A stretch of DNA of 64,000 nt from CAVUXJ01 sp963814975 (GCA_963814975.1 CAWFFB010000034.1:62001-126000); one strand, 5' to 3'; positions 1 through 9,096 are shown, counted from the stretch's first letter. Notes: a model not told the origin generated them from the letters alone. Numbers and translations are program-made.

Positions 1-171
1 TTGGATGGGCCTGTGCTTTACGGCAGCTTCTTTCTTCTCTCGGGACACCCGATATTTGCAGCGGGCGCATGCGCTTCGGTCATCGCTCTGTTGGCCAGGC
101 GAATCAAATGGGCGGAGATGACGCGTGAGTGGTCCGATCCAGGTGTCGTTAAATGTCATGTTGAGTCCTAA
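1..171 (+). CDS. C-terminal end of an unrecognised protein (5' end outside window)
   Basis: Frame 1 is open from the first base to a TAA at 169-171, about 56 residues. A hydrophobic stretch (LSGHPIFAAGACASVIALLA) is followed by a basic and then polar tail, as in the last membrane helix of an integral membrane protein. No family is recognised. It may be a chance open frame, since only the tail is visible. Confidence 0.3.
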   Translation: MDGPVLYGSFFLLSGHPIFAAGACASVIALLARRIKWAEMTREWSDPGVVKCHVES

Positions 172-183
172 ATTGACCTATTA

Positions 184-273
184 TGTCTCATTTTAGCCAT
201 TACGCGTTAACTTGTTGCATTCAAAGGACAACTCGACTCTGAATCGAAAATATGTGTCCCTTTATGAGACACA
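184..273. promoter_or_regulatory. Inverted-repeat operator upstream of the sigma54 activator
   Basis: TGTCTCAT at 184-191 has its exact reverse complement ATGAGACA at 264-271. The second site is also part of its own dyad, TGTGTC (253-258) and GACACA (268-273). Spaced dyads like this suit binding by an enhancer-binding protein, most simply autoregulation of the activator starting at 423. No convincing -24/-12 (GG/GC) element was seen next to it, so the promoter type is unknown. Confidence 0.4.
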
Positions 274-422
274 GATCGGGTTGTTACATATCTGTGAGTA
301 TATAAGCCTATATTTATCAGCCACTTAACGACAACAAGCGTCGGGCCCAGAAGTTGCGATCCTATCCAGCGTCCGCATCACCGCCATATCGGGGTGGCAG
401 CGGCGAAGGGAGTTTCCGCAAC

Positions 423-1613
423 ATGTCCGCAGGTCCGACTTTGTTCCCAAGCCGCTCGAAGACTGCCGTAGCTGCTCCATATATCGTGGTTGCGAACGCC
501 CAGATGCGCGAGTTGCTCCGGGTGGCGCAACACGCGGCAGCGAGTGACGCCAAGGTGCTCATAACGGGCGAAAGCGGTACCGGAAAGGATCTGATCGCCC
601 GGCACGTTCACGTCAACTCACGCCGGCATAGCGGCGAATACGTCGCGGTCAACTGCGCGGGGTTGACCGAGTCGCTGCTCGAATCGGAGCTGTTCGGGCA
701 CGTCAAGGGCAGCTTCACCGGCGCCTATCGCGACAAACTCGGCATGCTGCAGCGTGCCCACCGCGGCACTCTGTTCCTCGATGAAGTGGGCGAAATGAGC
801 TTGCGGATGCAGGCCCTGCTGTTGCGGTTTCTGGAGAGCGGCGAGATTCAGGCGGTCGGCTCAGACAACAGTAGACCGGCGGTGGACGTGCGGGTGATTG
901 CCGCGACCAACAGCAATCTGTCCGAGATGGTCAGCGCGGGGCAGTTTCGCGCGGATCTCCTGTACCGGCTTCGAGTCATCCATCTCCACGTGCCGGCCCT
1001 GCGCGACCGCAAGGACGAGATCAGACCGCTCGTGCTGGCGTTCGTCAAGAAGTTCGGTCGGGACGTGGCTTTGAGCGACGACGTGTGGGAGGCGTTGGAG
1101 ATGTACCGGTGGCCGGGAAACGTCCGGGAGCTACAAAATGTCATCGAGCAGGTGGTCTGGATGGCGCAACCGGGCGTTGCCGTGGCGCTGTCACAGCTGC
1201 CCGAAGCGCTGCGAACCGGGACGCAGGCGTTGCTCCCGGGCCGAGACCGTCGACGCCAGGTCTCCGACGATCTCTATCGCGCGATACTGAGCGGCGACTA
1301 TTCCTTCTGGGACCATATCCATCCGATGTTTCTGGACCGAGACATCACGCGCCACGACATCCGCGAGCTCATTCGGCGGGCGCTGAGCGTGACCCGCGGC
1401 AACTATCGAGGTTTGTTGGAGCTCTTTCAGATCCCGCCCCAGGACTACAAGCGGTTCATGAACTTCCTGACCACCCATGACTGCCGGGCGGATTTCCGGG
1501 AGTTCAGGAATCCGACCGCTGAGTTGTCTACGGGCCCTCGAATCGGGCGCGTCCTGCTCCCCCCGCTCGTCCCCGATGTCGCCGAGAAGGACAGTGAAAA
1601 GGCCGCGTCCTGA
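423..1613 (+). CDS. Sigma54-dependent transcriptional activator lacking a sensor domain (PspF-like layout)
   Basis: AAA+ enhancer-binding protein of about 396 residues that would remodel RpoN-RNA polymerase. Walker A GESGTGKD lies near residues 49-56, the sigma54-contact loop reads GSFTGA (96-101, usually GAFTGA), Walker B is LFLDE (117-121), and RWPGNVREL marks the end of the AAA+ module. There is no N-terminal receiver or GAF domain, so activity may depend on a partner protein. The C-terminal ~110 residues contain a diverged Fis-like helix-turn-helix region (RALSVTRGNYRGLLELF). ATG 423 is preferred over an upstream in-frame TTG at 354 because GAAGGGA sits at 405-411. The 184-273 dyads lie upstream. 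Its target genes are not evident. Confidence 0.85.
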   Translation: MSAGPTLFPSRSKTAVAAPYIVVANAQMRELLRVAQHAAASDAKVLITGESGTGKDLIARHVHVNSRRHSGEYVAVNCAGLTESLLESELFGHVKGSFTGAYRDKLGMLQRAHRGTLFLDEVGEMSLRMQALLLRFLESGEIQAVGSDNSRPAVDVRVIAATNSNLSEMVSAGQFRADLLYRLRVIHLHVPALRDRKDEIRPLVLAFVKKFGRDVALSDDVWEALEMYRWPGNVRELQNVIEQVVWMAQPGVAVALSQLPEALRTGTQALLPGRDRRRQVSDDLYRAILSGDYSFWDHIHPMFLDRDITRHDIRELIRRALSVTRGNYRGLLELFQIPPQDYKRFMNFLTTHDCRADFREFRNPTAELSTGPRIGRVLLPPLVPDVAEKDSEKAAS

Positions 1614-1699
1614 CGATAGTGGTCAGGGTGAGTCCGGCTACGGCATGGCGACATTTAAGAGTCGTTAGACAAACACGGCCTCCGCAGCGTCGCCTTTAC

Positions 1700-1975
1700 C
1701 CGACGAGCACTCCCAGCCCAGCAGAGTCGTCGGCGTCACCAGAAACGACGACCACCTGACGCGTGGCAGAAGTCGGCTGGCCGCCGTCAGGAACAAGCGA
1801 TCGCCCCCCGGAATGTCGGCCGTTGGACCTGCCAGCGCAGCACCCCCAGCTCGTGCCGGAGCCCGACGATCTCGAGTTCTTTGCACTCAGGGGATCGAAA
1901 CAGAAGAAAGATGAGTTCCAGGACGCGTTGGAGCGCGACATAGCACACTGAGAGCACGGCACTTCACCATGAAAG
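1700..1975 (-). mobile_element. Remnant of an IS transposase N-terminus
   Basis: Read on the minus strand, one frame gives the leucine-rich start CKELEIVGLRHELGVLRWQV, typical of the N-terminal region of rve-type IS transposases. After one frameshift a second frame continues with DRLFLTAASRLLPRVRW and SSFLVTPTTLLGW. No integrase core follows. Only about 85 residues survive, so this is an inactive fragment. The rest of 1614-2131 shows nothing recognisable. Confidence 0.55.
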
Positions 1976-2131
1976 GGGCCGCTATTCTACGCAATTGAGT
2001 TTACGCCTCCGCCAATCGCCACTACGCCGCTGATCGGGGAGGGACGGATGCACGGAGCCTCGGGATGTTCGCAACGAAACACAGGCTGGGCCACGCTTGA
2101 AGGTCGCAGGAGTCGATTCAGGTCCGAAGCG

Positions 2132-2533
2132 CTAGCTGGCTTCTCGTCGAGGACGGACGCGGTCACCGATCTGCCACATCGAGAGGAGTGTGAAGGCTAC
2201 GAATACTCCGTCCGCGACCAGATTGACCGTGCCAGAAAATCCAGATAGGGCAAAGAGGTAGATCATGACATAGAGGATTCCTCCACCTGCCGCGAACGCC
2301 AGCGGGCCACCGAGCCAGTGTCGCGTGAACAAGAGTGCCGCCGAGAGCCAGTAGAGTGGGACGAAGAACATGTCTGCGTAGACGAGCGATTCGTATACGC
2401 CTGCCGGAAATGCGTCAGGTCGCTGCCAGGTTCCATTCAGAACCGACAGAACGGCGAACGCCTGAAACACGCCCCAAACGACAAACCAACAGATCGCGAA
2501 CCATGGTCGGCGCTCTGTGGATTCGATCGACAT
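2132..2533 (-). CDS. Small integral membrane protein, unknown function
   Basis: Starting at ATG 2533, 133 residues with four hydrophobic segments: FAICWFVVWGVFQAFAVLSV, a segment around MFFVPLYWLSAALLF, one around GGPLAFAAGGGILYVMIYLF, and one near the C-terminus. The C-terminal tail is basic (RVRPRREAS). The reading frame stays open upstream, but that part encodes an unrelated nucleotidyltransferase-like remnant (2655-2866), so the internal ATG is preferred. No family was recognised. No clear ribosome-binding site is visible. Confidence 0.55.
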   Translation of the reverse strand: MSIESTERRPWFAICWFVVWGVFQAFAVLSVLNGTWQRPDAFPAGVYESLVYADMFFVPLYWLSAALLFTRHWLGGPLAFAAGGGILYVMIYLFALSGFSGTVNLVADGVFVAFTLLSMWQIGDRVRPRREAS

Positions 2534-2654
2534 CGGGGCATCATACCGTCGTGCAACACAGGGGACAGTTTCGTTGTCGCCGTGGCGTGGCGTCACGCGG
2601 TGTCCGGCCGTGTGCGTAGCGAGGGTGGCCAGTCGAGGCCCCGGAGCTTCGTGC

Positions 2655-2866
2655 CGCCAGGGATCGATAAGGATCAGTCGCGCAGTAACGAGTGACCCGT
2701 CTGGGTAGCGGCGGCGGGCGTATGGATCGCGATCCAGAAGGACGCATCTGGTGCCGAGCACGCGCCCCGCTATCGAGATGGGCAGGGTGTTCAGGAGCAG
2801 GACATCGATGGAATCGGTGCCCAGCTGTCGTGCCGCCACGGCAGCGTCATCTTGAGCGGCACCATA
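2655..2866 (-). pseudogene. Fragment resembling the C-terminal part of a MntA-type minimal nucleotidyltransferase
   Basis: The minus-strand frame reads IDVLLLNTLPISIAGRVLG, then LLDRDPYARRRY and ARLILID. This order (Asp-Val-hydrophobic-Leu-Asn-x-x-Pro, then Gly/Arg-Leu-Leu-x-Arg-Asp-Pro) is typical of the second half of MntA-like nucleotidyltransferase antitoxins of HEPN pairs. The N-terminal GSxxxGxxxxxSDxD active site is absent, as is any HEPN partner, so it is a remnant. The assignment is by eye and moderate. Confidence 0.4.
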
Positions 2867-3000
2867 TCAGTATCGAACGCCCGCGACGGGCCCACCCCTT
2901 CTCGCGCCGCGGGCAGTGCGCTGCGAGAGGTTGGACGCTTTGTCCGCTCTACTTCTTTCTGTGCGAGACTTGGGTGCCGCCGCTCAACCGAGGGTCACTC

Positions 3001-4266
3001 ATGTCCGTCGAACTTGCGTCGATCCTCGTGCTCGCCGCGATCTTTTTCGTCGCGACGGTCTCTCCAATCCCCCTCGGCGCGCTCGCGATTTCCGCCGCGT
3101 TCGTCGTCGGGATGTTCGTGTTGCCCGGCACGTCCGCTGCGAAGGTGGACAGCATCGTCAGCGGTTTTCCTGGCGACCTGTTCATCGTGCTCACGGGCGT
3201 CACGTTCCTGTTCGCCATCGCGAGGAAGAACGGCACGGTGGACTGGCTCGTGGACGTCGCGATGCGGGCGGCACACGGGCGCGTGTCACTGGTGCCCTGG
3301 GTCATGTTCTTCGTCACGGCGGCTGTTACTGCCGTCGGCGCAGTCGGGCCGGCGGCCGTGGCGATGATCGCCCCCATCGGCACCGGCCTGGCCCGCCGTT
3401 ACCATCTCAACCCGGTACCGGTCGGCCTGATGGTCGTCCACGGCGCGAGCGCCGGCTCGTTCTCACCGATCGGCATCTTCGGCTTGATCACCAACAACGT
3501 GGTCGAGCGCAATGGCCTCGCCGGCAGCCCGATCACGCTCTTCGCCGCGAGCATGCTCTTCAACATCATCCTCGGAGTGATCATCGTGGCGGTGTTCGGC
3601 TGGCAGGAGCGTGCCACGAGCCTCGGCCGGATCGAGTCGCCGGCAGATGTCGGTGTCCTCGTCGTCCGGCTCAATTGGCCCCGCGCGCTGACCCTGACGG
3701 GGCTGATGGCTCTGACGGTCGGGGCTCTCTTCTTTGGCCTGGACGTTGGCTTCTCGGCGTTCGTCGTGGCGGTGCTGCTGTCGGCGTGCGATCCGGAGGG
3801 GGCGAAAGGCGCGACCAATCAGATCGCCTGGTCAACGACGCTGCTTGTGTGCGGCATCGTGACCTACGTGTCATTGCTGCAGGCGCTCGGCACCGTCAAC
3901 TATCTCGGCAGTCACGTCGCGGCGATCGGCTCGGCGCTCACCGGTGCGCTCCTGATTTGCTATATCGGCGGAGTCGTCTCGGCATTCGCCTCGACGACGG
4001 GGATTCTGGGCACTCTAATCCCGCTGGCCGTGCCATTCCTCGAACGGCAGGACGTGAGCGCGATCGGGCTCATCACGGCGCTCGCGCTCTCGGCGTCCGT
4101 CGTGGACTCGAGCCCGTTCTCGACCAGTGGAGCGTTGGTCGTGGCGAACGCGCCGGACGATCAGCGCGACCTGGTCTTCCGGCGGCTGCTTCAGTGGGGT
4201 TTCTCGATGGTCGTGCTGACGCCACCGATCGCCTGGCTGATTCTGGTCGTTCCAGGCTGGCTGTGA
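3001..4266 (+). CDS. MatC/DASS-like dicarboxylate carrier, inner membrane
   Basis: A 421-residue polytopic membrane protein of the ion-transporter superfamily, closest by eye to MatC-type malonate/dicarboxylate carriers. It opens with LASILVLAAIFFVATVSPIP and has about ten hydrophobic helices. Two pseudo-repeated pore motifs rich in Ser/Gly and Pro are visible: HGASAGSFSPIGIFG in the first half and SASVVDSSPFSTSGALV in the second, as expected for the inverted-repeat DASS fold. ATG 3001 follows a GAGGG about 10 bases upstream. The open frame extends further upstream to 2692 but that part is antisense to the 2.1-2.9 kb genes. It converges on the enoyl-CoA hydratase gene (9-base gap), so the two are not in one operon. 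Substrate is inferred only. Confidence 0.75.
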   Translation: MSVELASILVLAAIFFVATVSPIPLGALAISAAFVVGMFVLPGTSAAKVDSIVSGFPGDLFIVLTGVTFLFAIARKNGTVDWLVDVAMRAAHGRVSLVPWVMFFVTAAVTAVGAVGPAAVAMIAPIGTGLARRYHLNPVPVGLMVVHGASAGSFSPIGIFGLITNNVVERNGLAGSPITLFAASMLFNIILGVIIVAVFGWQERATSLGRIESPADVGVLVVRLNWPRALTLTGLMALTVGALFFGLDVGFSAFVVAVLLSACDPEGAKGATNQIAWSTTLLVCGIVTYVSLLQALGTVNYLGSHVAAIGSALTGALLICYIGGVVSAFASTTGILGTLIPLAVPFLERQDVSAIGLITALALSASVVDSSPFSTSGALVVANAPDDQRDLVFRRLLQWGFSMVVLTPPIAWLILVVPGWL

Positions 4267-4275
4267 GGTCGGGGC

Positions 4276-5067
4276 TTACGCGCCGGTGAACACAGGCTTG
4301 CGCTTCTCGAGAAAGGCACGTCGCCCTTCCTCGTAGTCGGCGCTATCGAAGCACTGTTGCACCAGGCGGTCAGATTCGCCGTTCTCGCGATCGCGCGCGT
4401 CCGTGAGGAGCTCGCGCACCGTACGCTTGGCGGCGCGAATGGTCAACGGCGCGTTGCCCGCCATGGTTTCGCTCAAGCCGCGCACGTAGGTCTCGATTTC
4501 GCCGTCCGGCACAACGCGGTTGACCAGTCCAATGTGAAACGCCTCGGCGGCATCGACGTGCCGCGCCGTGAAGAGCAACTCGTGCACGTACTGGGGTGAT
4601 ACCAGATCCAGGAGCAACCGCAGCGAGCTCCGGCCGTATCCCAGCCCAAGTTTCGCCGCCGGGATGCCAAACCGGCCTGATTCGTTGCAGATGCGCATGT
4701 CGCACGCGATCGCGATGTTCACGCCTCCTCCGACGCAGTAGCCGCGGATCATGGCCACGGTCGGCTTCGGGTGGTTGATCAGGATCTGCTGCAGGTGCTC
4801 GACGGCGGCGCCGTAGACGGCGACGGCTTCCTTCGACCCTCGTTCGCTCTCGAATTTCGAGATGTCGGCGCCCGAGACGAACGCCTTGCCGCCGGCGCCG
4901 GTCAGTACCACGACTCGCACGTCGGGACTTGTCGCGAACTGCTCGAGCACGGTGGCCGCGTCGCGCCACATCTCGAGTGACATGGCGTTGTGGCGCTCGG
5001 GCTTGTTGAAGGTCAGCGTACCGATCGTGCCGTCCACCTGCGCAAGGATCCTGCTGGTCTTGTCCAT
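4276..5067 (-). CDS. Enoyl-CoA hydratase/isomerase family protein (crotonase fold)
   Basis: A 263-residue crotonase-family protein, the normal length. The oxyanion-hole segments are present: KAFVSGADISKFE near residues 62-74 and IRGYCVGGGVNIAIACDMRI near 105-124. The usual catalytic Glu of the PE.xLG segment is replaced (FGIPAAKLGLGY), and GLVNRVV follows. Loss of that acid argues for an isomerase, hydrolase or decarboxylase activity rather than classical hydration. It starts 9 bases after the stop of the CoA-transferase gene, so the two form an operon for activating and processing an acyl-CoA. ATG 5067. Confidence 0.85.
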   Translation of the reverse strand: MDKTSRILAQVDGTIGTLTFNKPERHNAMSLEMWRDAATVLEQFATSPDVRVVVLTGAGGKAFVSGADISKFESERGSKEAVAVYGAAVEHLQQILINHPKPTVAMIRGYCVGGGVNIAIACDMRICNESGRFGIPAAKLGLGYGRSSLRLLLDLVSPQYVHELLFTARHVDAAEAFHIGLVNRVVPDGEIETYVRGLSETMAGNAPLTIRAAKRTVRELLTDARDRENGESDRLVQQCFDSADYEEGRRAFLEKRKPVFTGA

Positions 5068-5076
5068 CGTGTCCCT

Positions 5077-6260
5077 TTACTGGATGACGCCGCGGTCGCG
5101 AAGGCCAGCGATCTGCGCGGCCGTGTAACCAACCCGCTCGAGAATCTCCGCGCTGTGTTCGCCTCGCTCGGGTGGCCGACGGTGCACCCCGGGCGGCGTT
5201 CGCGAGAGATGCACCGGTTGTGTGATCACGCGCAGCGGGGAGTAGTGGGGCGAGGGCAACGTGCTGACCATGTTGAGATGCCGGACCTGCGGATCGGCGA
5301 AGACCTGGTCCACTGAATAGATCGGGCCGCTTGGCACACCCGCCGCATTCAGACGATCGATCCAGATCGCGCTTGTGGCGGTGGCCAGGCGACGCTCGAT
5401 TTCGCCGGTGAGCGCGTCACGGTTGACAGACCGGGCGGACTCGGTCGCGTATGCCGGGTGGTCGAGCAGCGCGTCGCCGCCTATCGCGCGGCAGAGACGC
5501 TCCCAGATGATCTGCCCGCTGGCGGCGATGTTGATCCGGCCATCCGCTGTCTTGAATGCCCCCGTCGGGATGCTGGTGGGGTGGTTGTTTCCTGCCTGTC
5601 GTGGGACCTCGCCGTCGTTCAGCCAGCGCGACGCCTGGAAGTCGAGCATGAAGATCTGCGACTCGAGGAGGGATGTCGTGACCCACTGCCCATCGCCCGA
5701 CCGTTCGCGTTCGAGGAGCGCCAGCAGGATACCGTGCGCGCACATGAGGCCCGCGCAGAGGTCGGTAATCGGGATGCCGACGCGCATGGGGCCCTGGCCT
5801 GGGCGCCGGTGATCGACATCAGGCCACCCATGCCCTGCGCGATCTGGTCAAATCCTGGCCGGTCGCAGTACGGTCCGTCCTGCCCGAATCCCGAGACGCT
5901 GGCGAACACCAGGCGCGGGTTGATGGCGCGGGCCGCTTCGTAGCCGACGCCGAGCCGCGCCATCACGCCGGGACGGAAGTTCTCGACCAGCACGTCCGCT
6001 CCGGCGATCAGCCGCCGCAGGATCGCGAGACCCTCGTCACTCTTGAGGTTCAGCGTGATGCTGCGCTTGTTGCGCTGCAGGTTCTGGAAGTCGGATCCGC
6101 CGCGGCCGCCGACGCTGAGGTCGTTATCCATCTCGGCGGGTGGCTCGATCAGGATCACGTCGGCGCCCCAATCGGCGAGCTGACGGACGGCCGTGGGCCC
6201 CGACCGCGCGCGCGTCAGGTCGAGCACCGTGAGGCCGGACAATGGGCCGGACGGCTTCAT
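5077..6260 (-). pseudogene. CaiB/BaiF family (class III) CoA-transferase, interrupted by one frameshift
   Basis: Begins at ATG 6260 (MKPSGPLSGLTVLDLTRA) and carries family hallmarks GADVILIEPP, FQNLQRNKRSITLNLKS and VENFRPGVMARLG. At GLMSITGA the frame breaks; the alternative frame continues directly with PMRVGIPITDLCAGLMCAHG, whose Asp is the conserved catalytic position. Restoring one base to the GGG at 5801-5803 joins both halves into a normal ~394-residue protein. It would move CoA between acids and feeds the hydratase gene immediately downstream. Whether the frameshift is real or a sequencing error cannot be told here. Confidence 0.8.
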
Positions 6261-6572
6261 GAGTGATACAGAATACTGTGAACCACTGGAGCCAGACACA
6301 TTCCATGAGAGCCACGTCGCAGGTTCCCGCGGACGTCGAGGAGATACCGCGATCAGTGCTGGCGCCGCGAAGGAACTCGGCAGGTGGAGACCGCGTTCGA
6401 GGCGGAGCGCTTCATCGAGCAGGTCGGCTTCGCGTTCTGCATGACCGACTGCCGGCGGCCAGGTCCCTCGATGTGTCTTGCCGTTTGCGGGTGCCGTGAT
6501 GCTGTCGTGAGGGGACGGGCTGCTGAGCCTAAGAGCCTCTAACAAACCTTGATTGGCACGCGAAACACTCAG
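6261..6572. other. Intergenic stretch, no gene seen
   Basis: About 310 bases upstream of the CoA-transferase gene. No convincing open frame, repeat or RNA signature was seen. It should contain the promoter of the CoA-transferase/hydratase operon. Confidence 0.4.
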
Positions 6573-6727
6573 GGCGTACTATCCGAGAATTCAGGCGCGC
6601 GCCAATCCCGGTAGACTCGGCGGCTGGTCGACTACGCGGCCGAATCCGCTGTCGCCCGCGGCTCGGTGGCTTACTCGGGACCATGATCGAGCCGCCGATG
6701 GCCTGTCGAGTTTCCGGATAGTACGCC
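6573..6727. mobile_element. 155-bp MITE-like element with perfect 13-bp terminal inverted repeats
   Basis: GGCGTACTATCCG at 6573-6585 is the exact reverse complement of CGGATAGTACGCC at 6715-6727. The right half closely matches the 3' end of the transposase remnant at about 56520-56616, including the GCCCGCGGCTCGGTGGCTT stretch and the terminal GGATAGTACG. This is therefore an internally deleted derivative of the same IS family, keeping only its ends, and would be mobile only in trans. Confidence 0.65.
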
Positions 6728-7078
6728 TATTCGTCAGCCGAGACAGTCAGCTTTGCCACCTCCACGACGGCTTGTAGGAAGTCAGGGGGGCTAGCCAGAA
6801 CCAGACAGCTCCCCCTCGACGCGCGAGCCTTTCGCCGACCTTTTCCGGCAGTTGTCTAGCGATTGCCCACATTTGAATACGGCACAGCCATCGTCTGCAC
6901 ATGAGCGGCTGATCTCCGTGTTGGCCGGGCGGACGACGCCTGCACTGCACACGAAGTCACCGTTTAGTGGCCGCCGCCCGGTCCGATGCGCCGGGAGAAC
7001 ACGCCGTGGTACACAAATGTCGAACGTTATCGATCGGTTCGGTTTCGCATGGGACTATGCGACTGGAGGATCGCGTCC
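6728..7078. other. Intergenic stretch, no gene seen
   Basis: About 350 bases between the MITE-like element and the EpsI-like gene. No recognisable coding, RNA or repeat feature. Confidence 0.4.
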
Positions 7079-7705
7079 TCACATTGATTTGCGCAACAGA
7101 CGGATTGTGCCTCTCCCGCCGGTAGCACTTACAACGCTCGCGGGCGTTGCAGGCGCTCCTATCGTATCAATCGCGATGGCAGCGTGCACGAGGGAGATAT
7201 GCCTCAGGAAATCGCCGAGGACGGCGGCGGCATCGAGACCTGGCCGTTCCTCCGTCGCCAGCACGAACGCCTCAGCGCCGACGGCCACTCGCCGCAGCCG
7301 TGCCCTCGCGAGGAGCCACCTCGTCGCGTAGAGGTTCCCGGTGAAGCTCTCATCAATGCGATACCAGGACCACAGCCGCAGGAGCGCGTACGACGATTGC
7401 ACGCGACGCTCATTCACCTCAAACGATTGTCCCGCTAGAACAATGGGACGGGGGTGTCCACCGACCGACCACCAGGCGTCGTCGTACAGGAGATTGCCGC
7501 GACTCGCCACCTTGACGCCGGATTGGCTCACGTCGTATTGCGCGACATACAGCTGCACGATGCTGTCGGCAGCGGTGTAGGCCTGAAGAGCCTCGGCATG
7601 AGGCGCCAGGAAACGAGGTGACCACGACAAGAGATTCCCCTCGATGGGCATCCACGGGGAAGAGAGAGCCGGAGGCCTGTGCTCAATCGTTGCTTTTGGC
7701 GCCAT
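7079..7705 (-). CDS. EpsI-like exosortase-associated protein
   Basis: About 208 residues from ATG 7705. The C-terminal half shows the EpsI-family pattern SFEVNERRVQSSYALLRLW followed by SWYRIDESFTGNLYATRWLL, a conserved aromatic WY before the Gly-x-x-T. Full exosortase A proteins often carry this as a fused C-terminal domain. Here it begins 20 bases before the stop of the exosortase frame and in another frame, so it is either a separate overlapping gene or part of a fused protein split by a frameshift. It would act in the periplasm or inner membrane beside the exosortase. Confidence 0.6.
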   Translation of the reverse strand: MAPKATIEHRPPALSSPWMPIEGNLLSWSPRFLAPHAEALQAYTAADSIVQLYVAQYDVSQSGVKVASRGNLLYDDAWWSVGGHPRPIVLAGQSFEVNERRVQSSYALLRLWSWYRIDESFTGNLYATRWLLARARLRRVAVGAEAFVLATEERPGLDAAAVLGDFLRHISLVHAAIAIDTIGAPATPASVVSATGGRGTIRLLRKSM

Positions 7706-8681
7706 GTGGGATGGAGAACGTGCCGGCGGCCAATGGACCGAGCGCCACAACCAGCACGCCAACCGCCGCACACAGTAGCGTCCGCCATGTTGACGGGGAC
7801 GCGAGGACCACGATCCCTCTTGGCGGAAGGGATAGCACATCGTGCCCGGTTGGGACGGCCTCACGCCACCTGCCACAGGTTATGAACAGCACCGTCTGAC
7901 ATAACGCGAAGACCAGCACGCCGTACAACTCGTGCTCCATGCCTGAGACGAGACGGGTCGCACCGAAGTGCGCGAGCAGAATCGTTGTATACACCCGGAC
8001 GGCATTGGCGGCGAGCGGCACCACCGCCGCCGCCACCATCAGCGCGGTGCGGTGTCGCCATTGGCGATACACGACGCCGGCATACAGATACCCGACCGCA
8101 AGGGAGGCGACCAGGTAGTTGATGCCGCCACAGGCTTCCGCAACAATCCACTGGTTGTCGGCAATCGAAATGACGCGACCCTCAAGGACCGGATGAACGT
8201 TGCTGGCGGCGAGCATCGTCACGGCGATGCGCGCCGTGACGTCCTGCAGTGTCGGCGCGAGCAGGTCACCGAAAGGGACGGCAAACAGTAGGAGTCCAAG
8301 CGGAAACAGCAACACGCGAACGCCGCTGGTCCCCCAGGACGGCCCATGTCATCGCGATGAACATGGGGACCAGGCGCAACTCCATCACGAGCGACGTGGT
8401 GGTCAGGTTGCCCACCAGCCATACCATCGTCAGGATGCCGAGGCCCGATACGGCTGCGAAGGAGGGGCGTAGGCTCAACGACTTGATGTCCGCCGTCGGG
8501 ACCACGCGAGGTATGCGACCGCTCCGACTACGAAGTACGCATGTGAAAACGGATCTCGCGACCAGCTCAGCAGCAGTGACCCGACCGGATCCGATGAATC
8601 GCGCCGACAAGAACCAGGGAGGCAGCGAGAATGATGGACGCGGTGCGCCACGAGGTCGCGCGTCCTGATGGCCACAGACAA
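7683..8681 (-). pseudogene. Exosortase (XrtA-like transpeptidase), broken by two single-base frameshifts
   Basis: All three catalytic signatures are present in one frame: Cys in EACGGINYLVASLA, Arg in ANAVRVYTTILLAHFG and His in GMEHELYGVLVFAL. The N-terminal portion lies in two other frames: SRDPFSHAYFVVGAVAYLAW (around 8510-8570) and LRPSFAAVSGLGILTMVWLV (around 8400-8470). Adding one base at the CC of 8489-8490 and removing one from the CCCCC at 8331-8335 restores a continuous ~330-residue polytopic protein. Exosortases process PEP-CTERM proteins in the inner membrane; a PEP-CTERM gene lies just upstream (8842-9096). The frameshifts may be assembly errors. Confidence 0.75.
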
Positions 8682-8841
8682 CCGTGCGCGGTGGCATCCA
8701 CCTATTGCTCCACGAACGGTAATGCAGCACCGTTCTTCGACGATGGGTCGAAATGCAACGATAATTCCGCTCGGCGATGGACCGATGTGCGAGCGTCAGT
8801 GACGTTGGGGTGGGCTTGCCCCGCCCGAAGCGGACACACGG

Positions 8842-9096
8842 TCAGCGGCCTTTCTTACGTTGACGCAGTTTACGGATGCCGGCCAGTCCTGCGGTGGTTC
8901 CTAATAGCAGCAGCGTAGCCGGCTCGGGCACAGACTTCGGACCCTTGCCCTCCTTGTCTCTATTTGCCATTTCGCGCCTTTTGTGATCTTGCCTATGTTC
9001 GTTCGGCCGGAGGCCCTTTTGGTGCGGTTCCGCAGACAACACAGAACCGGCGGAAGCAGAGAGCACGAAGAGGATGACAAGCGGCAAACGTCGCAT
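8842..9096 (-). CDS. Short PEP-CTERM sorting-domain protein
   Basis: 84 residues from ATG 9096. An N-terminal signal peptide (LPLVILFVLSASAGSVLSA) is followed by a ~33-residue very polar, Lys/Arg/Glu-rich linker, then VPEP at residues 56-59, a hydrophobic helix (ATLLLLGTTAGLAGI) and a basic tail (RKLRQRKKGR). This is a canonical PEP-CTERM signal, expected to be cut by the neighbouring exosortase. The mature part is only about 35 residues, small for this class, so it may be a peptide anchored or released at the envelope. Confidence 0.85.
   Translation of the reverse strand: MRRLPLVILFVLSASAGSVLSAEPHQKGLRPNEHRQDHKRREMANRDKEGKGPKSVPEPATLLLLGTTAGLAGIRKLRQRKKGR

Noticed and set aside
3001..6260. 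MatC-like carrier and CoA genes as one malonate operon
   Set aside because: The carrier is on the opposite strand and converges on the hydratase gene; shared substrate is only a guess.
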